In this document: positions 8,398 to 16,831 of the stretch, in pieces
Layout: each line of letters begins with the position of its first letter
Position numbering within the stretch: the first letter of the stretch is position 1
Assembly (NCBI GenBank): GCA_963575745.1
Contig: CAUYUJ010020715.1
Coordinates: 539,729-562,228 of the forward strand
Origin: Prorocentrum cordatum
Taxonomy: Eukaryota; Sar; Dinophyceae; Prorocentrales; Prorocentraceae
Direction: 5' to 3'
DNA length: 22,500 nucleotides
The notes under the pieces: generated by a model
What the model was told of the DNA's origin: nothing
What the model saw: the letters and a program-made list of their open reading frames with translations, nothing else
Databases searched by the model: none
Position numbers and translations under genes: made by a program

Positions 8398-8572
8398 CCT
8401 ACAGCCCTACCACGGCATGGTCTTAGAACCCAAACATGTTCTAAGAAAAAACAATGTTCTTAGAACAAAACCCCATGTGATAACACAAGACAATATCCGC
8501 CAGAACTGTTCTAATAACATTTCGTGGAAACCAAACAACTTGTCTTAGAACATTGTTTGGTAGGGCTATAGG
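8398..8572. mobile_element. About 175-bp MITE with GTTCTAAG inner repeats
   Basis: The outer ends CCTACAGCCCTACCA (8398-8412) and TGGTAGGGCTATAGG (8558-8572) are inverted repeats with one mismatch. The inside carries at least five copies, in both orientations, of a GTTCTAAG/CTTAGAAC motif (about 8420-8470, 8507-8514 and 8541-8552), including a TGTTCTTAGAAC near-palindrome. It is A+T-richer than its surroundings. A TA dinucleotide may be the target duplication (mariner-like), but this is uncertain. No coding capacity. Confidence 0.75.
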
Positions 8573-9109
8573 CGAGCCAGGATGCTTCGCCACTGCTTGA
8601 GGAACCCGACGTGTAGAACCCCATGCGTCTGGAGTCCGATGCGAGCGGGCCCCATACATGCGCGGTGAGGATCCCAATGTGGAGCCCTCTATTCGGCGGT
8701 GGGCAAACGTCCCTTCAATGAACCACCTTTTCGTGAAAACGGCCTAAGACCGAAACCGACGGACCTGTACCCGCAAAAGTAACAGCTGTGACGCCCTCTC
8801 GCGAATCGAAAACGGCCAATTAACTACTCGACGTGTCAGGGTAGGAGGTCTATCAAACTCCGATATGTGCAACGTCGACCAACAATGATTCGCGAAATCG
8901 GGACACACCGAAAAAAGTGCGTCGGATCGGGCCGTCGCGCCAGGGATGCAGAGCGCCCCCCCCCAAGGCAACCGTCGGGCCGCACCGGAGCGGCGAAGCA
9001 TCGGAACAGAACATCGCCGAAGCGGGCTGCTCGGAGAGCGGCAGGGGCTCCGAAATGTGGAACCCCGTGCGCGGAACGTGTCGAGCTCGAGGCGTGGACC
9101 TTGCACCCG
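8573..9109. other. No recognisable gene
   Basis: Frames on both strands are open for up to about 160 codons, but only because they run into the TG/CGTG array that follows. No recognisable domain was seen. Confidence 0.5.
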
Positions 9110-9144
9110 GTGTGTGTGTGTGTGTGCATGCGTACGTACGTGAG

Positions 9145-9181
<37 letters not shown>

Positions 9182-9223
9182 GCGTGTGTGTGTGTGTGTG
9201 TGTGCGTGTGTGTGTGTGTGTGT
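9110..9223. repeat. (TG)n/(CGTG)n microsatellite
   Basis: A (TG)n run, CGTACGTACG, then about ten TGCG/CGTG units (9144-9180) and another (TG)n run to 9223. Such alternating purine-pyrimidine DNA is prone to Z-DNA. A similar array lies at 11453-11568. Confidence 0.95.
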
Positions 9224-9433
9224 CGACCCCGCGACGCCCACTGGCTACGCATCTTCGCGCGGTTCGGTGTCCCTCCCCAACTGCCTTGCATTGCACTGCA
9301 TTGCAGGGTCGCTCCCGCATCGTCCACGTGCATCCGCTTCGGCGAATTGTCTGCACGTGACTGCCCCCATCCAATCCACCGAACGCTACGCCAAATGATG
9401 ATTCGCCTAAGTGCGATCCGGTTTAGCGCATGG

Positions 9434-9592
9434 CGTCGGTGTCGTCGTCCTTGCCGTCGCCGTCGTCGTCTTCTTCGTCGTCGTCGTCGCTGTCGTCGTC
9501 GTGGCTGTCGTCGTGGTCGTTGTCATCGTTGTCGTCGCTGTCGTCGTCGTCATCGTCATCGTCCTCGTCTTCAGCGTCCTCGTCGTCGTGGA
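9434..9592. repeat. Imperfect (GTC)n trinucleotide tract
   Basis: GTC/GTCGTCGTC with interspersed GTT, GTG and ATC units over about 160 bp. It could encode poly-S, poly-V or poly-D in different frames. No flanking frame gives reason to call it coding. Confidence 0.9.
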
Positions 9593-9799
9593 GCCCCGTG
9601 GCGGCAACGGCCGAAATCCCAACGTGGCAAAGGCTAAAGCCCCGCGAACCGCCCACTCGCAACGGCTGCAACCACACGTCGGCCACAGCCAGGACACTGC
9701 AGGCTCGGGTGGCTCCCCAGAGCAGGAACAATAACTCCTGTACTAGAAGCATAAGCACCATAAGATATCTGGAATTACAAAAACGGAGAACCACCTAAA

Positions 9800-10230
9800 C
9801 TATCATAAACTAAATCATAAGCAACATCCACTCCTTAATAACTCCGAATTCCGCGCGGACCTCGGAGAACATATGTCATTGTGTGTTGTTCTTCTTCGAT
9901 TGATGCAAACGCGACTGTCGAGACATGGCCAAATAAGGTGGGTTAAGACAATGAGCCACTTCAAGGAAACCTCGATGCCCCATAGAGATGTTTTACAAAC
10001 AAAAAACATACAAACATCATTCCAAGGTGGGAAGCCCAAAACGAACATCTGGGCACCCCTCTAGCACCAAACATGTTATGAACCATCGCGCCACCTGTGC
10101 TGTACACGTGATGCGCCGACATATCCGCGCCGGCTCCCGTGGACACCCGTGATGGCACACAGGAGAAACGCAGCTGCAAGCTGGGTGGAAGGAGACTCTG
10201 CCTTCAAGATGCACAGGCGTGTGCCTTAGT
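9800..10230. other. No recognisable gene
   Basis: A+T-richer than average. A GTTGTTCTTCTTCG phrase at about 9887-9900 resembles the introner end in the RDR gene, but no partner end was found. Nothing else can be supported. Confidence 0.45.
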
Positions 10231-10234
10231 GGCA

Positions 10235-10259
10235 GGAGAGAGAGAGAGAGAGAGAGAGA
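10235..10259. repeat. (GA)n microsatellite
   Basis: About 12 GA units, followed by a longer loosely purine-rich stretch to about 10345. Confidence 0.95.
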
Positions 10260-10648
10260 AAGAAGGAAGGGGCCAAGGAGGGATAGGAACGAGGAGATGA
10301 CGAAGGAGAGGAGGGGAGCGATAAGAGAAATAGGCCAGTGGGAATGGGAGATGGGCGATGAAAAGGGATGCGGGAACTGTCAGCTCCAACATGCCAATTA
10401 CAGCGCCACGGACAGCCGACTACAAACGAGGAACAGGAAGGCTGGGCGGCCAGATACGTCCCTCGGGGAAGGGCCATGCAAGGCGGTAGCAAGGACAGGA
10501 AGCAGGAGGGAGGAGGAACGAGGTGGAGGGGCTGGGGGAGGGGGCGGGGGCCTCTGTCAGACCCAATATGGCAGCCCAGTACTTGTCAATTCTAGCGCCT
10601 TTCACTTCTTCATCGCCGCGTTGCTGTGACTATAACTATGTGAGTCGA

Positions 10649-10813
10649 ATGCTATCCAAGAGACGTCACTGTTTTGTGGAAACTGACACCCTGATCGATA
10701 CAGAGTCACTCATATACGATATCCAGAAATTTCAAGTCCGCTACCAAGTCGTGGGCACTGAAGGGATTGTCCTCATGCCCATTCAAGCTATCTGTCGAAC
10801 AATGCGAACGTGA
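10649..10813 (+). CDS. Possible small coding exon, function unknown
   Basis: A frame of 54 codons starting MLSKRRHCFVETD and ending with TGA at 10811. It contains ESLIYDIQKFQVRYQVV, with a mixed amphipathic composition and no low complexity, unlike the surrounding frames. The frame is open further upstream to 10523 through G-rich sequence. No domain is recognised and no splice sites were confirmed. It could be a chance frame or the remnant of a retroelement or gene. Confidence 0.2.
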   Translation: MLSKRRHCFVETDTLIDTESLIYDIQKFQVRYQVVGTEGIVLMPIQAICRTMRT

Positions 10814-11452
10814 TTGTACAAGGGCTCAGGGCCGGATTCCATGGCGCTCTCGGGGCGGCTCGCGTGAGGCTACTGCAGGCCTCAGGACCCTAATTCAGAC
10901 TTCTAAGGCGGTCTGTTGTGGCTCCAGGGACCGTCCTGGAGCCCCCTGGGCGCTTCTTTGGCAGTCTTTTTTGTTTCGACCGGGATGAGAGCAGATTGCT
11001 CCGAACCCGTTGTTGACTACCTACCAGACGACCCCAACCCAACCCGAAGACCCGAATTTCGGGTTGGGGGGGGGGGGGGGGGTACGAGTACCATATGCGC
11101 TTTCTCGATGTTCCCGGTTCCCCCCACAGTGGAATGGAGGGCCAATTTAGGCCTTCGAGTTGTGTTGAGGTGGCTCGGTGGGTGGTGAGTTGTGACGTTC
11201 TCCCGATGCTGGCCAGTCGCACTAGCGGCGAGCAGCGCCTAGCGCTCCATCGTACCATCGGCAGGTGCATATCGACCTTGCCACCTACAGGTCTGGGGTA
11301 TGCAACGATTTCCACGAAACTGGAGCTTCCAAGTAGAACACCGCAAGAGTGTCAAACTCTAGACAAGCGCGTTCCGCTTCTCGCAGGGCAACTACTCGCA
11401 AATAGCCTGGATCCGATGCGTGGGATTGCGATCAATTTCGTCGAGGGGAACA
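10814..11452. other. No recognisable gene; hairpin and G-run
   Basis: Frames here are short and unremarkable. The notable structure is CCCAACCCGAA (11038-11048) and its complement TTCGGGTTGGG (11058-11068), running into 17 consecutive G (11066-11082), a likely hairpin or G-quadruplex and a sequencing-slippage risk. Confidence 0.55.
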
Positions 11453-11568
11453 TGTGTATGTGTGCGTGTGCGTGTGCGTCTGTGAGTGTGGTGTGTGTGT
11501 GTGTGTAAGAGTGCGTGCGTGCGTGCGTGCGTGCGTGTGTGTGTGTGTGTGTCTGTGTGTGTGGTTGT
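11453..11568. repeat. (TG)n/(CGTG)n microsatellite
   Basis: TGTGCG-type units, a (TG)n run, AAGA, six TGCG units and a further (TG)n run. Its organisation resembles the array at 9110-9223. Confidence 0.95.
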
Positions 11569-11885
11569 GTCCGGGCGTTGGCGAGTAGCCACTTTGCGAG
11601 GTGGTCGAACGTGATCGGTGATCCTCGGCCTGGCAGCATTGGCTGGCAACCCGCTGGCATTCGTTCAGACCATCTGGGCAATTTTTCTCGTGGGGTCTGG
11701 CTGGGTGTTCACAGCAGTGCCGAACAAGACAGGAAGCAACGAGCCTGCGCTGCTCATTCCACTACTCAACATGGTCGCATTACCCACCGTTAATCCCAAA
11801 CTCCCCCTCTCCATCTTTCGCGATCACCCACCCCCATGCTGATGGCGTCCGAGTACATGACGTTCGAGGATTGTGCCGCATCCTC

Positions 11886-12010
11886 GATGTATCGCCGACG
11901 CATTGGCCATGCATTGGCGACGTCGGCGCTGCATCAACGACGCCGCAGGGGTGTACATCGGGCTCCAAATCGCGCCGCCTCACCGATGCATCGCCGAGGA
12001 ATCGCCGATC
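11886..12010. repeat. Diverged relative of the CATCGGCGATG element
   Basis: Contains repeated GCATTGGC/GCATCGCCGA-type phrases and ACATCGGGCTCCAAATCGCG, close to AATCGGGCTCCACATCGAG inside the element at 19519-19757. The long inverted ends of that element are not preserved here, so this looks like an older or partial relative. Confidence 0.5.
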
Positions 12011-12173
12011 CTGCAACCACATCTGCTGGAACCCACCCGTAGACGGCAGAGCAGCCCCCCCCAAAAAATAAGCACCCCGACGAGCGAAGCCGTTTAGCAA
12101 AGGCGCCCACGGAAGGAATCCAACAGGGCAGGGCTGTTTAGTAAACGCCCAGGTCCGTATATTTAGTCCCGAA

Positions 12174-12350
12174 ACGGTGCGGTGACAGACCGTGCGGTGA
12201 CCTCGGAACCCCAAGAGACCTCACCGCACGATCCGTCAACGCACGGTTTTGGGACCCTGGAGGCCCCTGCCGCCCGAGACGTCCTCGGAGAACGACCCGA
12301 GTCCCAAAACCGTGCGGTGACCCCGAACCCCCACCGACTCACCGCACGGT
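12174..12350. repeat. Nested palindrome cluster (CCGTGCGGTGA)
   Basis: CGGTGCGGTGA or CCGTGCGGTGA occurs at 12175-12185, 12190-12200 and 12310-12320, and its complement TCACCGCACG at 12221-12230 and 12339-12348. This gives two side-by-side hairpins. Between them, GCACGGTTTTGGGAC (12241-12255) has its perfect 15-bp complement at 12301-12315. The whole is a nested, cruciform-capable structure just beyond the last detected exon of the minus-strand gene. It may be a transposon-derived fold-back or a 3'-end signal of that gene; the sequence does not decide. Confidence 0.7.
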
Positions 12351-12485
12351 GTGGTCACGACCCCGTGTGGGGGCCCCCGAGTTCAGTGAGCGCCAGCTGT
12401 CGGGGCCCGGGTGGTTCTGCTCCTCCCCTGACGGGAGGAGGCCCGGGCGCGCGCGCGCCCGCCGCGGACTGCCGCCGCGGGGCGC

Positions 12486-12554
12486 CTGCTTCTCCATCTT
12501 CCGCACGGCGTCGCTGTTCTTCTGGATGTCCACCTCGTGGGAGGCGCTCTTCAC
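12486..12554 (-). CDS. Coiled-coil gene, exon k (last detected)
   Basis: A 23-codon, phase-0 exon. The sense strand reads CCCGAG|GTGAAGAGC at the start and AAGCAG|GCGCCC at the end, so both junctions are AG|G and the donor would be GC. The peptide (HEVDIQKNSDAVRKMEKQ) is charged, with heptad-like spacing. The preceding intron side is pyrimidine-richer. No exon with a stop codon was identified further downstream, so the 3' end of the gene is unknown. Confidence 0.55.
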
Positions 12555-12671
12555 CTCGGGAAGGGCGGCGGGTGCCGGGGCCGCCCGCCGGACGTCGACG
12601 GGCAGCAAGGCGCGCGGCGGCGTCGTTGGTGCTGGGAGCGGAGGCCGTGGAGAGAGAGGGCAGGCCGTGGC

Positions 12672-12707
12672 CTGCGAGATGAAAGCGGCGAATGCCACGC
12701 AGTCGGC
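12672..12707 (-). CDS. Coiled-coil gene, exon j (micro-exon)
   Basis: A 12-codon phase-0 exon encoding ADCVAFAAFISQ, flanked by GAG|GCC and CAG|GCC. It is the weakest of the exon set because its acceptor is preceded by a (GAC)n array rather than a pyrimidine tract. It could equally be intronic. Confidence 0.35.
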
Positions 12708-12710
12708 CTC

Positions 12711-12799
12711 GTCGTCGTCGTCGTCGTCGCCGCCTTCGTCTTCTTAGTCGTCGTCGTCGTCGTCGTCGTCTTCGTCATCGTCATCGTCGTCGTCGGGAG
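12711..12799. repeat. (GTC)n tract in intron
   Basis: Imperfect GTC array (GAC on the gene's sense strand) immediately 5' of the inferred exon at 12672-12707. Confidence 0.9.
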
Positions 12800-12809
12800 G
12801 CGGGTAGGG

Positions 12810-13060
12810 GTAGGGAGAGAAGACCGACGGCGGAGGGGGGCGGGAAGGGCGAGGGGGAGGGGAGGGCGGTGGGAAGGCAAGAGGGGGAGGAAGGTGGGAG
12901 GGGAGGGCGATGGCAGCAGGGGGAGGAGGCAGAAGGGGGAGGCAGAAGTGGGAGGACAGACGGGGATGGGGCGCGCGGGGGGGGGAGGGGGGAACGGGGA
13001 GGCAGAAGGGGGAGGATGAGGGGGAGGCATGGACGGGAGAGGAGGCAGAGGGAGTGGTCA
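12810..13060. repeat. Purine-rich (GGAGG) tract in intron
   Basis: On the plus strand nearly all G and A in GGGAGG-type units; on the sense (minus) strand of the coiled-coil gene it is a CCTCC pyrimidine tract on the acceptor side of the intron. Complementary in kind to 13160-13640. Confidence 0.85.
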
Positions 13061-13159
13061 GGGAGGTGGGGGCGCTCTGAATCGAACGAAACCGCGCGAG
13101 CTCGCTCTGTCCTCTCGTCCTCTCCCCCGTGAAGGCAAGATCCGTGCCCTGGCGCTCCC

Positions 13160-13640
13160 TGCCTGGCCTGGCACGTCTGCCTCCTCCTTCGCCTCCCCAT
13201 TGTCCTTCCTCTCCCTGCACGGCACCTCTGCATCCTCCTCCGCCCTCCTCGCCCCTGTTCTGCCCTCCTCCCTCCGCCCTCGACCTCCCCTCCCTTCCCG
13301 TGCCTCCCTCCCGCGCTCTTTCTCCTGCTCCTGCTCCTCCTCCTTCCTCCTGCCCCTCCTCCTTCCTCCTCCGTCGGCTTCTCCGTCGCCCTCCTCGCCT
13401 CCTCCGTCGCCCTCCTCGCCTCCTCCGTCGCCCTCCCACCTCCTCCTTCCTCCTTCCTCGCCCTCCGCGCTCCTCCCTCCGACTCCGTCGCCCTCCTCGC
13501 CCTCCTCGCCTCCTCCTTCCTCGCCTCCTCCTGCTCCTCCACTCCCAATTCCACCCCCCTGCGCCACCCCTCCACCCCTCCGCCATTCCTTCTTCCTCCC
13601 CTCCCTCTCCTCCCTCTCCTCCTTCTCCTCCTTTCGCTGA
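13160..13640. repeat. Pyrimidine-rich (CCTCC/TCCGTCGCC) tract in intron
   Basis: About 480 bp of CTCCTCC-type sequence, with a tandem 18-bp-like CCTCCGTCGCCCTCCTCG unit repeated at about 13373-13437. On the sense strand it is purine-rich and lies towards the donor side of the same intron that carries the complementary tract at 12810-13060. Confidence 0.85.
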
Positions 13641-13767
13641 TGCTGCTGCTTTTGACGCTAGGCACACGTGGATCAGCTGTCTTGTTCCTGCTCCGGAAGG
13701 ATGAGGCCTGGCCAGAACACAGAGCTCGACGACCCCCACGAAGACGCCGGGTGGGATGGATCAGCCG

Positions 13768-13769
<2 letters not shown>

Positions 13770-13820
<51 letters not shown>
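13770..13820. repeat. (CTG)17 microsatellite
   Basis: Seventeen uninterrupted CTG units (CAG on the sense strand of the coiled-coil gene). A second run lies 150 bp away at 13972-14013. Both could be translated as poly-Q if exonic; the 150-bp spacer has no clear splice frame, so intronic location is preferred. Confidence 0.97.
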
Positions 13821-13822
<2 letters not shown>

Positions 13823-13970
13823 GCGGCCCCGGCACCCGCCCACCTGTGGAGCGGGTGGCCACCGGGGCCAGGCGTGTGAGAGAGTCCGCGCCGGCCGCGC
13901 GCCACCCCCGCCGCGCTCGGCCCCACTGCCGCCGCCGCCGCGTCCGGCCCACCTGCCGCCGCCGCCGCCA

Positions 13971-13971
<1 letters not shown>

Positions 13972-14013
<42 letters not shown>
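13972..14013. repeat. (CTG)14 microsatellite
   Basis: Fourteen CTG units, preceded by a GCC run (about 13925-13970). Confidence 0.97.
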
Positions 14014-14017
<4 letters not shown>

Positions 14018-14105
14018 TCGCCGCCAGCATGCAGTGCGCCACGGCAGCGGCGCGGCAGCCCAAGCGGAGGGGGCGGGGGCGGGTCGCCGTGAGCCCGTTC
14101 GCTTC

Positions 14106-14150
14106 CTCCCGGAGCTTCAGGAGGTCGCGCTTGTGCTCGCCCAGGCCGCC
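14106..14150 (-). CDS. Coiled-coil gene, exon i
   Basis: A 15-codon phase-0 exon. Acceptor GGGCAG|GGCGGC; it encodes GGLGEHKRDLLKLRE and ends CGGGAG|GAAGCG, which would need a GA donor. If that donor is wrong the exon may extend a few codons (EANGL). The peptide is helical and charged like its neighbours. Confidence 0.5.
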
Positions 14151-14167
14151 CTGCCCCGCCCCTCTCG

Positions 14168-14187
14168 CGGGGGGGGGGGGGGGGGGA
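14168..14187. repeat. G homopolymer
   Basis: A run of about 19 G in the intron just upstream (sense) of exon i; it reads as a C-tract on the sense strand. Confidence 0.9.
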
Positions 14188-14904
14188 GGGGAGGGGGGAG
14201 CGACCTGCAGTCGCTCGGACGTCCATTCCCCCTGCATTGTTCGGCTTTGTGCGCGCGTATTTGTTTGGCTCGATGGGCCAGGATGCTCCTCGAAGGTCCT
14301 CGCCGCGAAGTCCGGGAAACAAATGCACACGTCCGAGCAAGGCCAAGGCGAAGGGAGGTGGTGGGGGAGGAAGGGGAGGAGAGTGAGGGGGAGGGACAGA
14401 CTCTACGATCTTAGCTGATCTAGGTTTGCCCAACGTCCAAAGGGGGGAGGGAAGAGGAATGGAAGGAGGGACGCGGAGGAAGTGGAGGGACAACAGGAGC
14501 GGGAGGGGGAGAGCGGGTACGATGAGTGGGGGGTGGGGGGAGAAACGAAGGCGAAGGAGTGTGTGAAGGGTAAGCAAGAGTGGTGGTGGGAGACGAAGAA
14601 GGAGGATGGATGGGGAATAGGACGCGAAGAATGAGCATAAGGAGGGGGAGGACGAATACGATGAGGGATGTGGATGAGGGGGACGAGGCGATCGAGCAGG
14701 AGGAACACGGGAGATGGAAGTAGGGAGGAGGCGAAGCGGCGAATCATCTCATCAGGATGAGGAGGGTGGATGTGGCGAAGACGATGAAGGACCGCGCGAT
14801 CAAGATGTGCATAGGAGGATGTGGGGATGACGCAGGAGGAGCACGGTGAGGGAAGATGATGATGAGGAGGAGAATGACAAGGATGAGGCGTGGGAGAGGA
14901 TGAC

Positions 14905-14952
14905 GAGGGTGCGCATGATGTTGCGCTGCCTCTCGCCCAGATCGCCCCGCTC
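14905..14952 (-). CDS. Coiled-coil gene, exon h
   Basis: A 16-codon phase-0 exon: acceptor AACCAG|GAGCGG, peptide ERGDLGERQRNIMRTL, donor CTC|GTCATC. The donor lacks the usual AG before it and is the weak point. The acceptor carries CAGGAGCG, which is also found across the end of exon g (GTGCAGGAGCG), so the two ends of this intron share an 8-bp direct repeat. Confidence 0.5.
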
Positions 14953-15060
14953 CTGGTTACCAGGAGAGGCCGCTGCTCGCCTGTATGGAGGTTCCTCGTT
15001 GATGGGCTTTGGCATTGGAACAGAAGGGACGGGACGGGAAGGCGGGTGAGGAGGCGGGGG

Positions 15061-15186
15061 ATGATGATAATGATGATGATGATGATGCTGATGATGATGA
15101 TGACGATGATGATGACGATGACGATGATGATGCTGATGATGATGGTGATGATGATGATGGTGATAATGATGATGATTACGATGATA
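15061..15186. repeat. (GAT)n tract in intron
   Basis: Imperfect GAT/GATGAC array (ATC/CAT on the sense strand) on the acceptor side of the intron before exon h. Confidence 0.95.
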
Positions 15187-15499
15187 TTGCAGAGGAAGGA
15201 GGAATACGATGATGGAAGAGATGGGCAGACCATCCGTAAGTAGTTAAGGATGCGCAAGACATGTCCATCCATTGTTCTCGTCCCGATTCGTGTATAATCC
15301 TGTGCACCCTGGCCCCCATCCTATCCAACCAACATTCCTTTGGCGGCCTGTGTACGGCCATGCGTGTCCATCGTCTGTCGTGCCCTGCGCATCCATCATC
15401 GTCGTCCGCCCTATCCTCTTCCTCCCCCTCCTCCTTCGCATCAAACCTGCCGATGTCGTCGTCGTAGCAGCCGCCAGTCACCGTCATCGCCGTCGCCGT

Positions 15500-15765
15500 C
15501 GCAGTTGTCGGCGCCGTAGCAGCCGCCGTCGCCGCCGCCGCCGCCGCCGCCGATGTCGCCGCCGTTGTCGCCGACGTCGCAGTCGTCGTCGTCGTCGTCG
15601 CCGCCGCGGCCGACGTCGCCGCAATCGCCGCCGCCGTCGTCGTCGTGGTCGTCGTCGTCGTCGTCGCCTTCGTCGTCGCCTTCGTCGTCGTCGCCGCCGT
15701 CGTCGCCGTCGCCGTCGTAGTCGTCGCTGGTGCCGCCGCGCCGCCACCGTTGTTGCCGCTGTCGT
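15500..15765. repeat. (GTC/GCC)n tract in intron
   Basis: Long imperfect GTC, GCC and GTT array (GAC/GGC on the sense strand) on the donor side of the intron after exon g. Arginine-, valine- or aspartate-rich frames across it are artefacts. Confidence 0.95.
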
Positions 15766-15787
15766 CGCCGCCGACATCGCATCGCTC

Positions 15788-15856
15788 CTGCACGCCGCTC
15801 ATGCGCAGGTCCAGCGCGCCCAGGCGGCGCGACGCCTCCGCGCTGCGCACCTCGGC
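15788..15856 (-). CDS. Coiled-coil gene, exon g
   Basis: A 23-codon phase-0 exon: acceptor CCGACAG|GCCGAGGTG, donor CAG|GAGCGATG (GA donor inferred). The peptide begins AEVRSAEASRRLGALDL and ends RMSGVQ, with heptad-like spacing of A, L and V. It lies between a (TCCC)n/(CTC)n tract (sense, upstream) and a (GGC/GAC)n tract (downstream); its composition stands out clearly from both. Confidence 0.6.
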
Positions 15857-15903
15857 CTGTCGGGTGTAGGGGGGAGAGCGAGGATGAGGAGGAGGGAAGG
15901 ATG

Positions 15904-15968
15904 AGGGAGGGAGGGAGGGAGGGAGGGAGGGAGGGAGGGAGGGAAGGAGGGAGGGAGGGAGGGAGGGA
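15904..15968. repeat. (GGGA)n microsatellite in intron
   Basis: About 16 GGGA units; TCCC on the sense strand, close to the acceptor of exon g. It continues directly into the (GAG)n tract. Confidence 0.97.
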
Positions 15969-16060
15969 GGAGGAGGAGGAGGAGGAGGGAGGAGGAGGAG
16001 GAGGAGGAGGAGGAGGAGGGGGAGGATGAGGAGAAGGAGGAGGAGGAGAGGGAGGAGGAG
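15969..16060. repeat. (GAG)n tract in intron
   Basis: GAG units with few interruptions; CTC on the sense strand. Complementary to the (CTC)n tract at 16200-16250 in the same intron. Confidence 0.95.
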
Positions 16061-16199
16061 AAGGATCCGCCTCACCCCCCCCCGAGCGCGGGATGGGGGA
16101 GGTGCGAGGAGGAGGAGGAGGAGGAGCAAGATGAGGGAGGACGAAGAGGAGGGTGGAAGAGGAGAGAGGAGGAGGGATGGGGGAAGGGGGATGATGAAC

Positions 16200-16250
16200 T
16201 CCTCCTCCTCCTCCTCCTCCTCCTGGACCTCCTGCTCCTCCTCCTCCTCG
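16200..16250. repeat. (CTC)n tract in intron
   Basis: CCT/CTC units with one interruption (GGAC, 16224-16227); GAG on the sense strand, about 40 nt after the donor of exon f. Confidence 0.95.
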
Positions 16251-16286
16251 CCCCTTCCGTCCACACCCGTCTCCAGGTCGTCATGC

Positions 16287-16358
16287 CTGCTGCTCGACGG
16301 ACGAGATCTTCTCGAACGCCTCCTGCTGCTTCTGCCGGACGTCGTTTTTGAGCCTCGC
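16287..16358 (-). CDS. Coiled-coil gene, exon f
   Basis: A 24-codon phase-0 exon with a convincing acceptor (GGCCCGCAG|GCGAGG) and a GC donor (CAGCAG|GCATGA). It encodes ARLKNDVRQKQQ followed by a segment ending ISSVEQQ. The peptide is strongly helical and charged. It follows exon e in phase and continues its last helix, as expected for a coiled coil leaving a membrane helix. Confidence 0.6.
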
Positions 16359-16420
16359 CTGCGGGCCAGACCGGGGGGCGGACAGGAGGGGGGGGGTACT
16401 CCAGTTGAGGGGGAGAGGAG

Positions 16421-16463
16421 GGGAGGAGGAGGAGGAGGAGGAGGAGGAGGAGGAGGAGGAGGA
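16421..16463. repeat. (GAG)n tract in intron
   Basis: About 14 GAG units; (CTC)n on the sense strand, serving as the likely pyrimidine tract in the 165-nt intron before exon f. Confidence 0.95.
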
Positions 16464-16523
16464 GCATGAGCATGAGCATGATAACAAGACGAAGTCTTAA
16501 ACTAAAAGCCACCCACTGACCGC

Positions 16524-16570
16524 CTCCAGGTAGACGAGGGAATGGTACACGTACGCGGCGAAAAACATAC
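16524..16570 (-). CDS. Coiled-coil gene, exon e (hydrophobic segment)
   Basis: A 47-nt exon. Acceptor CAATAG|GTATG; it encodes MFFAAYVYHSLVYLE, a probable membrane helix. The end is ambiguous: CTGGAG|GCGGTC (GC donor, phase 0, used here) or CTGGAGGCG|GTCAGT (GT donor). AGGCG occurs at both intron ends, so either cut can give the same product. Its first two bases complete the glycine codon begun by exon d. Confidence 0.55.
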
Positions 16571-16831
16571 CTATTGATTCAAGGTTCGGCTGAGGTGAAA
16601 TCGGCTCGATGCGGCCCATACAATGATGTGTACAACGCGAGCCCAAGTCTCGATGCACAGCACTGGTCATCGGGCAACCCCTCAAAGGGATCGCCTCCTC
16701 CACAAACAGCCCCGCCATGCCAACCAGAATGCCGTACCCACGTACGAAACAAACTATTGAATTACACTGACGTGGAAGACTGCACGCCGAAATTAGTGTA
16801 TGATGCCGACACTACAAACCACGAGCTTCAC

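Noticed and set aside
8867-9637. Plus-strand open frame of 256 codons
   Set aside because: It depends on the TG/CGTG and GTC microsatellites and ends in poly-R; no domain.
9880-9902. Second introner end (GTTGTTCTTCTTCG)
   Set aside because: Only one end is seen and the match to the RDR introner end is short; no partner inverted repeat within several hundred bases.
12744-14577. Long arginine- or glycine-rich minus-strand frames
   Set aside because: Produced by intronic GGAGG/CCTCC tracts; they overlap the inferred short exons in other frames.
15272-16264. Long frames rich in R, T, V or D over trinucleotide arrays
   Set aside because: Same reason: simple-sequence translation. Only the 69-nt stretch 15788-15856 has non-repetitive coding character.
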